Source: Cyanobacteria bacterium SZAS-4 (lineage in GTDB: Bacteria; Cyanobacteriota; Vampirovibrionia; Obscuribacterales; Obscuribacteraceae). Taken from it: DNA of 64,000 nucleotides. The notes under the pieces are model-generated. The model was given only the letters and a program-made list of their open reading frames with translations, made no database searches and was not told the DNA's origin. The DNA lies in the NCBI GenBank assembly GCA_018266255.1, contig JAFEAT010000024.1:56291-120290 (forward strand), read 5' to 3'. Below, in pieces: positions 16,441 to 25,469 of the stretch; the first letter of the stretch is position 1, and each line of letters starts with the position of its first letter. A program made the position numbers and the translations under genes.

Positions 16441-17343
16441 TCAGAGCACATCCGCTGGGATAGCGATGGACTCGTTCAAATTCGCCGTATCAGCTGACGC
16501 TGTACGCGCGGTCAGTGTTGTTCCAATTGACGCCACCATGACGCTGCAAACAGCCACCCACTGCAGAATGGTCAGGGATTCGTGCAGAACCACCATGCCG
16601 GATAGAGCTCCAACCGCCGGCTCCATGCTCAGCAGAATGCTAAAAGTGTTTTTCGGCAATTTCTTCATCGCCCACATTTCGAGCGTGTACGGGATCGCGC
16701 TGGAAGCCAGACACAGAAAGAATCCGCCGATCAAAACTTGAGGTTCTAAAATGTGAGGACCCGCTTTGACAATGCCCACCGGCATGAGAACCAAGCCAGC
16801 ACAGAGTACCCCCAGCGCCGTCGCCTGACCTGAGGGCAGATCGGCCATCTTTTTGCCAAGAACAATGTAGAGCGCCCAGAGCACAGCTGCGGCGAAGGCA
16901 AAGCAAATTCCAAGCGGATCGAGCGCCACTGCCCCTGGTGCAATTGGCAGCAAAAGTGCGAGTCCGATTGCTGCCAGAGCTATCCAGACAAAGTCAATTA
17001 CGCGACGCGATGACGCGATCGCCACCGTTAAGGGTCCAGTAAATTCGATGGCGATGGCTATACCTAGCGGCAAACGCTGTATCGATTCATAAAATATCGA
17101 GTTCATGACTGCCAGCACCAAACCGTACAGCGCCACGACTTTCATGGATTTGAAAGATATAGGTTGTTTCCATGGCTGAAAAACAGGAATTAGTACAAAT
17201 GCAGCGAAGATGACGCGGATTGCAGCGGTGCCCGATGGACCGATGATCGGAAACAACGCCTTACCGAATGAAGTGCCAACGCACAACGAAACGATAGAGC
17301 CGAGAACGGCTAACAATGGAATGAGTGCGGGCACGATAGTCAC
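16441..17343 (-). CDS. rhtA: EamA/DMT-family exporter, RhtA-like
   Basis: A 300-residue inner-membrane protein with about ten hydrophobic segments in two EamA repeats. The block YESIQRLPLGIAIAIEFTGP is highly characteristic of RhtA-type threonine/homoserine exporters, as are the internal FAAAVLWALYIVLGKK and the end MVVLHESLTILQWVAV. Export of amino acids or related metabolites is the likely role; the substrate is not provable from sequence. The start is GTG 17343, with only a poor ribosome site; a CCGGC-TTTTA-GCCGG hairpin (17349-17363) sits 5 bases upstream of it and could hide the initiation region. It stands alone, pointing left between fabG and acpP. Confidence 0.85.
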   Translation of the reverse strand: MTIVPALIPLLAVLGSIVSLCVGTSFGKALFPIIGPSGTAAIRVIFAAFVLIPVFQPWKQPISFKSMKVVALYGLVLAVMNSIFYESIQRLPLGIAIAIEFTGPLTVAIASSRRVIDFVWIALAAIGLALLLPIAPGAVALDPLGICFAFAAAVLWALYIVLGKKMADLPSGQATALGVLCAGLVLMPVGIVKAGPHILEPQVLIGGFFLCLASSAIPYTLEMWAMKKLPKNTFSILLSMEPAVGALSGMVVLHESLTILQWVAVCSVMVASIGTTLTARTASADTANLNESIAIPADVL

Positions 17344-17835
17344 AAATACCGGCTTTTAGCCGGATGGGAAGGCCCATATGAGCCGGGTTCCAAATTCGCA
17401 AGCAGCATTCACAGCATAATGTCCACAGGTAGCCTTTTCAAGCGGACGTAACGAAAATAGTTGCGCTCACAGAAGCTCTAGGTAGTTGTAAAACACCGCA
17501 TTTGTCATCAAATTAAGCACAACTTTGTAAGGCCGCCGAACGCTCTCAGAAAGTGTCGGTAGGTGAAGCAGGACATTATCCTCTTGAATTCTTTACTGCT
17601 TGGCTTCCGCTTTGCCTGATCCATATCTCAACAATATCCAGATTCACAAGTGATTGCGATTCGTTACTTGAAGAGACTGTGCATGCTTGGCGGTTTTTCG
17701 CATTGATCATCCTTTATTCAAAGAATGTACAGAGGGAACGACCTTTGTCGATTCGACGTGATATCCTAGTTGCCCTTGGCACAAGTGTGGCCAGCGCTTC
17801 TTGTTAGCGTTTTGGTTAAGGGGGATAGAACAGAT
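17344..17835. other. Long intergenic region before acpP
   Basis: About 490 bases without a credible gene. It contains the hairpin at 17349-17363, dispersed repeat copy D at 17506-17537 and a short palindrome GTCGA-T-TCGAC at 17747-17757. Promoters for acpP must lie here; none matches consensus well. Confidence 0.5.
17506..17537 (-). repeat. Dispersed intergenic repeat, copy D
   Basis: Reverse orientation; contains CATCAAATTAAGCACAACTT then TGTAAGGCCGCC, an almost perfect match to the 3' part of copies B and C. Confidence 0.85.
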
Positions 17836-18075
17836 ATGGATGAGAAGGAAGCCTTCGAGCGAGTAAAGAAGGTTGCCGTTGCCCAGTTGAATGTGAATGC
17901 TGACGAAGTCACCATGGAAGCGAGTTTCACCAAGGACCTTGGTGCAGATTCACTAGACACAGTCGAATTGGTTATGGCTCTGGAAGAAGAGTTCGGTATG
18001 GAAATTCCGGACGAAGATGCCGAAAAAATTACCACTGTCGGTGAAGCTGTCAAATATATTTCGTCGCACATCTAA
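17836..18075 (+). CDS. acpP: Acyl carrier protein
   Basis: A 79-residue acidic protein of standard length. S39 in LGADSLDTVELVMALEEEF is the attachment site for 4'-phosphopantetheine. The sequence carries acyl chains during fatty acid synthesis. ATG 17836 gives the normal ACP start (MDEKEAFERVKKVAV) and is preceded by AAGGGGG about 10 bases upstream; the frame is open further upstream but that part is not ACP-like. fabF follows 133 bases later, the usual acpP-fabF order. Confidence 0.97.
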   Translation: MDEKEAFERVKKVAVAQLNVNADEVTMEASFTKDLGADSLDTVELVMALEEEFGMEIPDEDAEKITTVGEAVKYISSHI

Positions 18076-18208
18076 GATGTCCGAACGTTCCCAAAGGTGA
18101 ACTTCGCTATCGAGGGACGGCCGGATTGCGGCACATATTCAGATGGCTTCGGGAATCTATTTGAGGAAAGTCTATGCAGGTAGCTGCTCGACTTAAACAA
18201 GCTTCGAG

Positions 18209-19471
18209 ATGACAAAAGAACGCGTCGTTGTGACAGGTATTGGCACAGTCTCTTCAGTAGGGACTGGCATAGAACAATTTTGGAATGGCATTGTAGAAGG
18301 TCGTTCTGGAGTTAAGCGTGTCACCACAGCCAGGGTGAAAGAGGAGATGCAATCGGCTTGCAAAATAGCAGCCGAAATTGTCGACTTCGATCCTTCAAAA
18401 TATTTAGAACCAAAACAAGTTCGACGCACGGATCGCTTTATCCAGTTCGCCGTTGCAGCCGCTCAGTTGGCTGTGGACGATGCAAAGCTGGACATGAAGC
18501 AAGAAGATCCGACCCGCGTCGGCGTTGTGGTTGGATCGGCTGCTGGTGGTTTCGAGACAATCGAAAATCAATATCGCGTCTTGATGGAGCGTGGGCCGGA
18601 TCGTTGTTCACCATTTACGGTGCCTATGTTGATCGTCAACATGGCCGCTGGATGGGTTTCGATCTTGCATAACGCAAAGGGTCCTAACTCTTGCTCAGTC
18701 ACGGCTTGCGCCACTTCGGCGAACTCAATTGGTGACGCTTATATGATGATCGAGCGTGGCGACGCAGATGTCATGTTTGCTGGTGGCAGTGAAGCACCGA
18801 TTACAGCCTTGTGTATGGCTGGATTTTCTTCCGCACGCACTTTATCGACACGCAACGACGAACCTGAAAAGGCCAGTCGTCCGTTCGACAAAGACAGAGA
18901 CGGCTTCGTCATGGGCGAAGGCGGAGCAATTTTGATTTTGGAATCGTTGTCTCACGCGCAAAAACGCGGTGCCAAAATTCTTGCTGAACTAGTAGGTTAT
19001 GGTATGACCGGCGATGCCTGGGATATCGTTCAACCTTGCGCCGATGGAAACGGTGCGGCGCGGGCTATGCAAGCTGCCTTGAAACAAGCTGGTATGAAGC
19101 CTGAAGAAGTGAATTACATCAATGCTCACGGCACCTCGACACCACTGGGCGATCGTGCCGAAACGACTGCCATTAAAACCGTATTTGGTGAACATGCCAC
19201 CAAGCATAAAGTGGCCGTTAGCTCTAGTAAGTCGATGACAGGTCATCTTCTGGGTGCAGCGGGAGCACTCGAAGCAGCAGTCTGCATTATGGCGATCAAC
19301 GATTCGATTTTGCCTCCGACAATCAATCTGGACAATCCTGACCCAGAGTGTGATCTGGACTATGTCGCCAAAGTGGCTCGTAGGGGCGTCAACGTAGACG
19401 TGGCGATGTCAAACAGTTTTGGATTTGGCGGACATAACGCCTGTTTGTTATTCAAAAAGTTCAAGAGTTAG
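18209..19471 (+). CDS. fabF: 3-oxoacyl-ACP synthase II
   Basis: A 420-residue condensing enzyme of full length. The catalytic triad is complete: C167 in SVTACATS, H307 in NAHGTSTPLGD and H346 in SMTGHLLGAAG, with K341 just before the last. It elongates acyl-ACP with malonyl-ACP in the cytoplasm. It lies directly after acpP. The stop codon falls inside a 17-bp tandem duplication that runs up to the gatA start. Confidence 0.96.
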   Translation: MTKERVVVTGIGTVSSVGTGIEQFWNGIVEGRSGVKRVTTARVKEEMQSACKIAAEIVDFDPSKYLEPKQVRRTDRFIQFAVAAAQLAVDDAKLDMKQEDPTRVGVVVGSAAGGFETIENQYRVLMERGPDRCSPFTVPMLIVNMAAGWVSILHNAKGPNSCSVTACATSANSIGDAYMMIERGDADVMFAGGSEAPITALCMAGFSSARTLSTRNDEPEKASRPFDKDRDGFVMGEGGAILILESLSHAQKRGAKILAELVGYGMTGDAWDIVQPCADGNGAARAMQAALKQAGMKPEEVNYINAHGTSTPLGDRAETTAIKTVFGEHATKHKVAVSSSKSMTGHLLGAAGALEAAVCIMAINDSILPPTINLDNPDPECDLDYVAKVARRGVNVDVAMSNSFGFGGHNACLLFKKFKS

Positions 19472-19494
19472 AGCGAATCAAGAGTTAGAGCGAA
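19461..19494 (+). repeat. 17-bp tandem duplication at the fabF-gatA junction
   Basis: TCAAGAGTTAGAGCGAA occurs twice in perfect tandem (19461-19477, 19478-19494). The first copy supplies the last codons and TAG stop of fabF; the second lies just before the gatA ATG at 19499 and provides a GAG that could act as a weak ribosome site. Confidence 0.95.
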
Positions 19495-19498
19495 TCAC

Positions 19499-21016
19499 AT
19501 GGCTGCGACAAAGAATGAACTAGTCGGCAGAAGTACCGGTGATCTGCGCAAACTTCTCAAAGATAAATCAGTTTCGAGCGTAGAAATTTTGCGCGCTCAT
19601 CAAGACCATATTGCGCACCTGGACAAAGATATTCAGGCCTTCTTGTGCCTGACTCCCGAGTTGGCCGAAAAGCAAGCTAAGAATGTCGATGCGATGATCG
19701 CGCGCGGTGATGAACTTCCAGCCTTAGCAGGAATTCCTGTCGCTCTCAAAGACAACATGTGTGTTCCAGGTTACAAAACAACCTGCGGAAGCCAGATTCT
19801 AAAAGACTTCGAGCCACCACATCAGTCAACTGCGGTGACCCGTTTATTTGACGCTGGTGCGATCTGCATCGGCAAAACAAACATGGATGAATTCGCGATG
19901 GGTTCTTCCACCGAGAATTCATCATTCCAACCAACATACAATCCGTGGAACAAAAGCTACGTTCCAGGCGGATCTTCAGGCGGATCAGCAGCAGCCGTAT
20001 CTGCGGGTTTTTCAGTAATTGCACTCGGATCAGACACGGGTGGATCGATACGACAGCCAGCATCACTTTGTGGTGTCGTTGGCATGAAGCCTACATATGG
20101 CACTGTCTCTCGGTTTGGCTTGGTTGCCTACGCGTCGAGCCTGGATCAAATTGGACCGTTCGCTCGCAGTGTCGAAGATGCTGCCATCACCCTTAGTGTC
20201 ATCGCCGGACACGATAAACGCGATTCGACATCACTCTCGAAATATTCCTTCGGTGAAATCAATTACGCCAAAGGGCTGAAAGACAGTTCGGCTGAAGAGC
20301 TTGTCTCCGGGTTGAAGATTGGAATTATCAAAGAATTGAACGGCGACGGCATCGACGCCGATGTAAGAAAAACGGTTCAAGAAACTGCCGAAATTTTTAC
20401 AAAGCTCGGTGCGAAGGTCGAAGAAGTGTCGATACCCACAGCCAAACACGCTCTTCCCGTCTATTACATCATCGCCACTGCCGAAGCGAGCGCGAACCTA
20501 TCGCGTTATGATGGTGTCAGATATGGTTTCCGAGACGAAAATGCAGAAGATATTGTCTCGATGTACATGGCGACACGCTCTCAGGGCTTTGGTGCTGAGG
20601 TCAAACGAAGAATCATGCTCGGAACTTATGCCTTGAGCTCTGGTTATTACGACGCGTACTACAAAAAGGCTCAACAAGTTCGCCGATTGATGAAAGACGA
20701 TTTCAACAAAGTTTTCAGCACTTATGACCTGGTCCTCTGTCCGACCTCGCCCACTGTTGCCTTCAAGGTCGGTGAAAAGACAGCTGACCCGTTGACGATG
20801 TACCTGACCGACATCGCAACAATCCCAGCCAACTTGGCTGGACTGCCCGGTATTTCGGTGCCCGCCGGGTTCGGCGCGCAAGGTCTTCCAATTGGTATTC
20901 AGATACTGGGCAATACATTATCGGACGCGATATTATTAAAAGCCGCAGCCGCTTTCGAAAAGACCACGGAGTTCCACACCAAGCAGCCACCAGTGCTGCT
21001 TGCCCAGGGAAAGTAA
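19499..21016 (+). CDS. gatA: Aspartyl/glutamyl-tRNA amidotransferase subunit A
   Basis: A 505-residue amidase of full length. The Ser-cisSer-Lys triad is present with normal spacing: K84 in VALKDNM, S159 in GGSSGGS and S183 in DTGGSIRQP. The amidase-signature block YVPGGSSGGSAAAVSAG and GMKPTYGTVSRFGLVAYASS are GatA-specific. With GatB and GatC it converts Glu-tRNA(Gln) to Gln-tRNA(Gln). GatB and GatC are not encoded in this window. Only 27 bases separate it from fabF, so readthrough is likely. Confidence 0.96.
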   Translation: MAATKNELVGRSTGDLRKLLKDKSVSSVEILRAHQDHIAHLDKDIQAFLCLTPELAEKQAKNVDAMIARGDELPALAGIPVALKDNMCVPGYKTTCGSQILKDFEPPHQSTAVTRLFDAGAICIGKTNMDEFAMGSSTENSSFQPTYNPWNKSYVPGGSSGGSAAAVSAGFSVIALGSDTGGSIRQPASLCGVVGMKPTYGTVSRFGLVAYASSLDQIGPFARSVEDAAITLSVIAGHDKRDSTSLSKYSFGEINYAKGLKDSSAEELVSGLKIGIIKELNGDGIDADVRKTVQETAEIFTKLGAKVEEVSIPTAKHALPVYYIIATAEASANLSRYDGVRYGFRDENAEDIVSMYMATRSQGFGAEVKRRIMLGTYALSSGYYDAYYKKAQQVRRLMKDDFNKVFSTYDLVLCPTSPTVAFKVGEKTADPLTMYLTDIATIPANLAGLPGISVPAGFGAQGLPIGIQILGNTLSDAILLKAAAAFEKTTEFHTKQPPVLLAQGK

Positions 21017-21031
21017 TCGGGAGATGTACCA

Positions 21032-21505
21032 ATGAAGAGAAAGATTGAATTGCTCGGGCTCTTGGCCGTATTCGCTACGACGTCGCCAGCCCTGGCTCAA
21101 GGCAATTTTTTTGGTGGCGGCGGACAGACCACTCCACCTGGCGCTATCGGCAACGTTGACGGAGACGATAACGGCAACTCCTCATCGTCATCTTCGAGTT
21201 CGAAACCGTCTCCCGGCATGGCGCAGGGAAGCAACAACGGTGGTGACTACACTTCCGATGAGAAGCGCATGCAAAGAAAGTACAAAGACAACGTCAATCA
21301 CGCCAAGGGCTTAATATCGAAAGGCGAATCGATGATGAAGGGTTGCAATGGCAATACGAATCATAAAGACTACAAAAAAGGCAAGATCTTGAAAGAGGTC
21401 GGCGAAAAATCACTGGCAGAGTTGTCAGCCAACAATCCTTTCCCAGAAGCTGAAAAGCCAGTCAAGGCAGGCAAGTCCAAGGACAGCAGCAAGCAAGAGC
21501 TTTAG
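21032..21505 (+). CDS. Small exported low-complexity protein
   Basis: A 157-residue protein with a signal peptide (MKRKIELLGLLAVFATTSPALAQ). The mature part starts with a Gly/Asn/Ser-rich stretch including eight consecutive serines, followed by a Lys-rich helical region (RMQRKYKDNVNHAKGLISKG, GKILKEVGEKSLAELS). A single Cys is in MMKGCNGN. No family is recognised. GGGAG lies 6 bases before the ATG, a good ribosome site, and the gene follows gatA by 15 bases, so it may be expressed with it. Function unknown; location is outside the cytoplasm. Confidence 0.75.
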   Translation: MKRKIELLGLLAVFATTSPALAQGNFFGGGGQTTPPGAIGNVDGDDNGNSSSSSSSSKPSPGMAQGSNNGGDYTSDEKRMQRKYKDNVNHAKGLISKGESMMKGCNGNTNHKDYKKGKILKEVGEKSLAELSANNPFPEAEKPVKAGKSKDSSKQEL

Positions 21506-21510
21506 TTGGT

Positions 21511-22164
21511 TCAGGTGTCAAACCACTTTATCGATTCCAGAACGATTCGCACCTGGCGATAATACTGCTGATACGCCAGCAAAGGCGCCTGGAAGAAGAC
21601 TTCTTGCACATCTTGCCCGCTTCGATTGACGTTGATGTAGACGTTGAGAAACTTCGTCACCTCGTCACCGCTGGCGGTGAACAGTCCTTCAATCATCATG
21701 ACCGGGCGTTTTTGAACGTGCAGTATTCTTCCCTGTAGCAAGTTGCATCTGGCTGCATATCTGCTGTTGGGCGGGTTCAGATTGATGTATTGATTGTCGC
21801 CGACCGTTGGTCCCAACACGTTCTTCATTTCCATTATGTGCTCGGGCTTGAGGACAATCACCTGTTCCTTTGCCTGCTTGAGCAAATCGCTGAAGAAATT
21901 GGCGTCATTGATCGAAACTTTGTCGCCTCGACAGAATATTCGTAACTCTATTTTCGGATTAGCAAGCGGGCTGAACGTGGTCAACATCCACTCGCCGCCG
22001 TGCGAGAAGGACGTACTGGCTACTTTCCAGCCATGGGGCAGCTGAAATGTGTGAATCGCTCCGATGTGCCGATTTTTGTATCCAGAAAAGATCATTCCGT
22101 CGCCGATCAGCTGGTCATCACCACTTTGATAAACCATCGATTCGGCGAAATTGATTACATCCAT
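21511..22164 (-). CDS. Hypothetical protein
   Basis: A 217-residue protein without signal peptide or membrane segment and with no family recognised. It is a mixed alpha/beta sequence (FQLPHGWKVASTSFSHGGEW, IELRIFCRGDKVSINDANFF, CNLLQGRILHVQKRPVMMIEG) of normal composition, so it is likely real. It converges with the exported protein at 21032 with only 5 bases between the stops and is divergent from the TPR gene at 22339. Confidence 0.65.
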   Translation of the reverse strand: MDVINFAESMVYQSGDDQLIGDGMIFSGYKNRHIGAIHTFQLPHGWKVASTSFSHGGEWMLTTFSPLANPKIELRIFCRGDKVSINDANFFSDLLKQAKEQVIVLKPEHIMEMKNVLGPTVGDNQYINLNPPNSRYAARCNLLQGRILHVQKRPVMMIEGLFTASGDEVTKFLNVYINVNRSGQDVQEVFFQAPLLAYQQYYRQVRIVLESIKWFDT

Positions 22165-22281
22165 AAGAAATTACCTGAGTTCATTCGCCACGCTCACCCA
22201 AAATCTGAGCTTATGATTCGATGGTAAATCATAATTGTGTTCGAAAAGTGACTTGCCGAAAAACTGTTTTTTGCGTCTCTT

Positions 22282-22287
22282 TATAAT
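22282..22287 (+). promoter_or_regulatory. Candidate -10 box
   Basis: A perfect TATAAT at 22282-22287, about 50 bases upstream of the TPR gene. No good -35 box is found at 16-18 bases. Confidence 0.3.
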
Positions 22288-22338
22288 GAAAATTGCCAAA
22301 GCGATGCAGTTTTGGGTTCTGTGAGATATGGTTTAGAC

Positions 22339-23118
22339 ATGCAAGAGAATTCAGACCAGAAACGCCAGGAGTTCAACCTGCTGCTTGCTCAAGCAAAAGA
22401 TGCTCTCGTCGAAACCAATTTCGATGAGGCTGAAAGTAAGTATCAGGCGGCACTGGAGTTTGGGCGCGCTTTATTTTCAGAACCATGTAGTGAGACCGTT
22501 TCGTGCCTGGTTGGCCTCGGCGATTCTTATTTTGCTGCTACCAAGTTCGAAGAAGCCAGAGCAGCGTTTCTAGAAGCACTGGATGAGTTTGAGCGCATTG
22601 AGTCGGTGCGAACAGTCGATCAAGCTGAGAAGACGCACGATCAGACTTTGCAGGCGAGTGTCAAAATTCCTGCGCTTTTGAAATTTGCGAAAACTTTGAC
22701 TGTGCTCAAGGAGTACTCTGACGCCGACAATGTTTTCGCCGAAACAGTGGCGTTGGCGGAGCCGACACTTCCTCTCGGAAATCCCATTTTGACTGGCATC
22801 TACGAGGCTTATGCGAACATGCTTGCCGAAGGGAAATTGGACCCTGGCACCGAGCGAGAAGAATATTTTCGAGAAAAGGCACGTGTGTGCCGAGGTAAAT
22901 TCACTCCGCCCAAACGACCTCCCGCAAATGTGACCCGAAGCGATCTGCCTAAATTGCGTAGAGCGGAAAAGCCTACCGCAGCGCTGTTTGATGGCGGCGG
23001 TGGAGTATTTCTTTCGCCCATGGTCTGGCTGGCGCGCAATTTCAAAATCCTGCTGATACTACTGCTGGTATCAGTGGGGCGTATGCTTTTACGGATAAGT
23101 CAGTTAAAAGTCAAATAG
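22339..23118 (+). CDS. TPR protein with C-terminal membrane anchor
   Basis: About 259 residues from ATG 22339; GTG 22321 and TTG 22312 are other possible starts. Three or more TPR-like helical pairs occupy the first 180 residues (LLLAQAKDALVETNFDEAES, LVGLGDSYFAATKFEEARAA, LLKFAKTLTVLKEYSDADNV). A basic linker leads to one hydrophobic segment near the C-terminus (FKILLILLLVSVGRMLL), so the TPR part probably faces the cytoplasm as a tail-anchored protein. Its N-terminal TPR pattern resembles the large protein at 29615-32068 and the small one at 24978. It is probably a scaffold; the partner is unknown. Confidence 0.72.
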   Translation: MQENSDQKRQEFNLLLAQAKDALVETNFDEAESKYQAALEFGRALFSEPCSETVSCLVGLGDSYFAATKFEEARAAFLEALDEFERIESVRTVDQAEKTHDQTLQASVKIPALLKFAKTLTVLKEYSDADNVFAETVALAEPTLPLGNPILTGIYEAYANMLAEGKLDPGTEREEYFREKARVCRGKFTPPKRPPANVTRSDLPKLRRAEKPTAALFDGGGGVFLSPMVWLARNFKILLILLLVSVGRMLLRISQLKVK

Positions 23119-23165
23119 AACAATATTTCGGCTCGCATTAATGACTGAATTCAGCGGGTGCTGAT

Positions 23166-23211
23166 CGCTGATTTTGGCTTGTACTAGTCGCTAATTTTGG
23201 CTCGCACTAAT
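23166..23211. repeat. 23-bp tandem repeat, two copies
   Basis: 23166-23188 and 23189-23211 differ at four positions (CGCTGATTTTGGCTTGTACT versus CGCTAATTTTGGCTCGCACT at the start). A related partial copy (TTTCGGCTCGCATTAAT) is at about 23126-23142. It sits just upstream of the GH13 gene. Confidence 0.75.
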
Positions 23212-23257
23212 CCTGCTAAAATCAGATCGCCGTAGAAGCATGTCAGGAGAAACGTTG

Positions 23258-24976
23258 ATGAAACGCCGGATTTGGTCAGGATTGCTCGCTCTGATTGTGG
23301 CTGGAACTTTTGCTTCGCCATCGCTTGCTACAGAGCCCATCAAGACCAGTTCGGCCGAGCCCTGGTGGAAGCACGCGGTCATTTACGAAATCTATCCGAG
23401 AAGTTTTGCCGATTCGAACAACGACGGCATGGGTGACATCAAGGGAATCACATCCAAGCTTGACTATCTCAAAGGGCTTGGCGTCGACGCTTTGTGGCTC
23501 ACCCCCTGCTATCCGTCACCGCAAGTAGACTTCGGATACGACATCTCCGACTACTGTGCGATCGCGCCTGAATATGGAACCATGGCTGATTTCGATGAAC
23601 TGGTGGCTGAGGCGAAAAAACGTAACATCAGAATCATTATGGATCTCGTCATGAATCACACTTCTGACAAGCATCCGTGGTTCATCGAATCGAGTTCGTC
23701 TAAAGACAATCCCAAGCGCGATTGGTACATCTGGCGCGATGGTGGCGGCGAAACTACGCCACCAAACAATTGGACTTCGGTATTTGGACACTCTACCTGG
23801 AAGTTCGATGCAAAGACGAATCAATACTATTACCATCTCTTCTATCCTGAGCAACCAGACTTGAATTACCGCAATCCGGAAGTGCGTAAGGCGATGTATG
23901 ACGTCGCCAAATTTTGGTTAGATCGTGGTGTCGCAGGCTTTAGATTGGATGCCATCATGGCACTGTTCGAGGAGATTGATTTGCCCGACAATCCAGTCGT
24001 GCCAGGCAAGAATAAGTTTGGCGATCCAAACACTGAATGGATTCACAATGACAGACTGCCTGAGGTTCACGATGTTTTGAAAGAGTTGCGCAAAGTGGTC
24101 GATTCTTATCCAGACGACCGTGTCATCATCGGTGAAACCGGCGGACGAGACATCAATGATGTGAGTGCTACGTATGGCAAAAATTTGGACGAAATTCAAT
24201 TGCCGATGAATTTCTTTTTTGCTTATATCAATAAGCTCTCTCCATCAGAGTTTCGCACCCGCATCGGCGAGTGGGATAAAAACCCCGCGGGTGGATGGCC
24301 TGTTTATTTGTTCAGCAATCACGATCAAATTCGTCACTATGTCAGATATGGTGACAAAGTTCACAACGATGACATCGCTAAATTAACGGCGACCATGCTT
24401 CTAACCCTGCGCGGGACGCCACTTTTGTACTATGGCGAAGAACTCGGCATGGAGAACAACGATCCGAAAACAAAAGAAGATGTGCAAGATCCGATCGGAA
24501 AGATCGGTTGGCCGGAAGAAATTGGTCGTGATGGCGAACGCACTCCGATGCAATGGAATACCAGTGATAATGCCGGTTTTACTAAAGCTGAAAAAGCCTG
24601 GTTGCCGAGTCCAGATTCATACAAAAAGTACAATGTTGCTTCAGAGGAAGCTGACAAAAATTCCATTCTCAACTTTTACAAAGAGTTGATTCGTTTGCGG
24701 CGCACCGAAGATCCGCTCATCAACGGCGATTACAAGGCTGTCGATGAACAGAACAAAGACGTGCTTTCTTATGTGCGTCGAGGCGAAAAGAAAAGCATTC
24801 TCGTTGCTTTGAATATGAGCCCTGAGAGCAAGACCGTTGTGTATGACTTGAAGCCGTTTGGTATCAACTCTAATTCGGCTAAGACGCTGTTGGCTTCACC
24901 TAAGGGCAACAATAATGCTAGTTTGAGTCACCTGACGTTGCCGCCGTTCGGTGTTTATATTGGCCAGGTGCAGTAA
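23258..24976 (+). CDS. Exported GH13 alpha-glucosidase / amylase-family enzyme
   Basis: A 572-residue protein from ATG 23258, which follows GGAG at 8 bases; ATG 23240 lacks a ribosome site. A signal peptide (MKRRIWSGLLALIVAGTFAS) precedes the catalytic barrel. The GH13 regions are intact: DLVMNHTSDKHPWF, nucleophile D231 in GFRLDAIM, acid/base E293 in IIGETGG, and D356 in FSNHDQ. Features such as YEIYPRSFADSNNDGMGDIKG, the QPDLNYRNPEVR block and ERTPMQWNTS place it among oligo-1,6-glucosidase, alpha-glucosidase and trehalose-synthase-like enzymes. It most likely hydrolyses short alpha-glucans outside the cytoplasm. Many relatives are cytoplasmic, so the signal peptide is of note. It is a single gene. 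Confidence 0.9.
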   Translation: MKRRIWSGLLALIVAGTFASPSLATEPIKTSSAEPWWKHAVIYEIYPRSFADSNNDGMGDIKGITSKLDYLKGLGVDALWLTPCYPSPQVDFGYDISDYCAIAPEYGTMADFDELVAEAKKRNIRIIMDLVMNHTSDKHPWFIESSSSKDNPKRDWYIWRDGGGETTPPNNWTSVFGHSTWKFDAKTNQYYYHLFYPEQPDLNYRNPEVRKAMYDVAKFWLDRGVAGFRLDAIMALFEEIDLPDNPVVPGKNKFGDPNTEWIHNDRLPEVHDVLKELRKVVDSYPDDRVIIGETGGRDINDVSATYGKNLDEIQLPMNFFFAYINKLSPSEFRTRIGEWDKNPAGGWPVYLFSNHDQIRHYVRYGDKVHNDDIAKLTATMLLTLRGTPLLYYGEELGMENNDPKTKEDVQDPIGKIGWPEEIGRDGERTPMQWNTSDNAGFTKAEKAWLPSPDSYKKYNVASEEADKNSILNFYKELIRLRRTEDPLINGDYKAVDEQNKDVLSYVRRGEKKSILVALNMSPESKTVVYDLKPFGINSNSAKTLLASPKGNNNASLSHLTLPPFGVYIGQVQ

Positions 24977-24977
24977 A

Positions 24978-25283
24978 TCAAGCCAAAGAGTGCAGTAGGT
25001 CCATTATGTGTGGCTCTGCGTGCGCTTTTTTGTAGAGCCGGTTGATTTCCTCGACTCGGTTCATGAAGACGGCAGATTCGGATGTCTTGCCCTGTTTAGT
25101 GGAGATATCGGATAGGTATGCGTAGAGCGACGCCACCTGGTAGCTTTTGGGACCCCAACACTCTTCTGCGTAGAACAGGGCGTCCATGTAGAGCTGTTCC
25201 GCTTCTGGATAGCTCTCGCTACGCGCGGCAAGATCACCGGCAGCAGTCAACACCATCGCTATCATGTCTGCCGATATATTCAT
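24978..25283 (-). CDS. Small TPR-like protein
   Basis: A 101-residue helical protein with one clear TPR-like pair (LTAAGDLAARSESYPEAEQLYMDAL region) and a second (SLYAYLSDISTKQGKTSES). No signal peptide. ATG 25283 follows GGAG at 7 bases, which supports a real gene. It ends 1 base from the end of the GH13 gene (convergent). Probably a protein-interaction module; the partner is unknown. Confidence 0.7.
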   Translation of the reverse strand: MNISADMIAMVLTAAGDLAARSESYPEAEQLYMDALFYAEECWGPKSYQVASLYAYLSDISTKQGKTSESAVFMNRVEEINRLYKKAHAEPHIMDLLHSLA

Positions 25284-25424
25284 GTCCGGTCTCCAACGGT
25301 CTCCGAGTCTCTAATAAGTACATACCCAAACTTTATCGGAATCTGCCTGGTCTCTTTATCATTGCGCAAAAAGTTGTGTTTGAGTGTGATTACGACTTCA
25401 TTCTTCCAAGTCACTCCTTTTGGG

Positions 25425-25444
25425 GGACACCCGGGTGAGTGTCC
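25425..25444 (+). other. Leader hairpin before Tad locus 2
   Basis: GGACAC and GTGTCC form a 6-bp stem with an 8-base loop, 25 bases upstream of the likely first start codon of Tad locus 2. It may be a leader structure; no uridine run follows, so it is not a terminator. Confidence 0.35.
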
Positions 25445-25469
25445 GGCTTCAAAACTAATCCTTGGGGGG

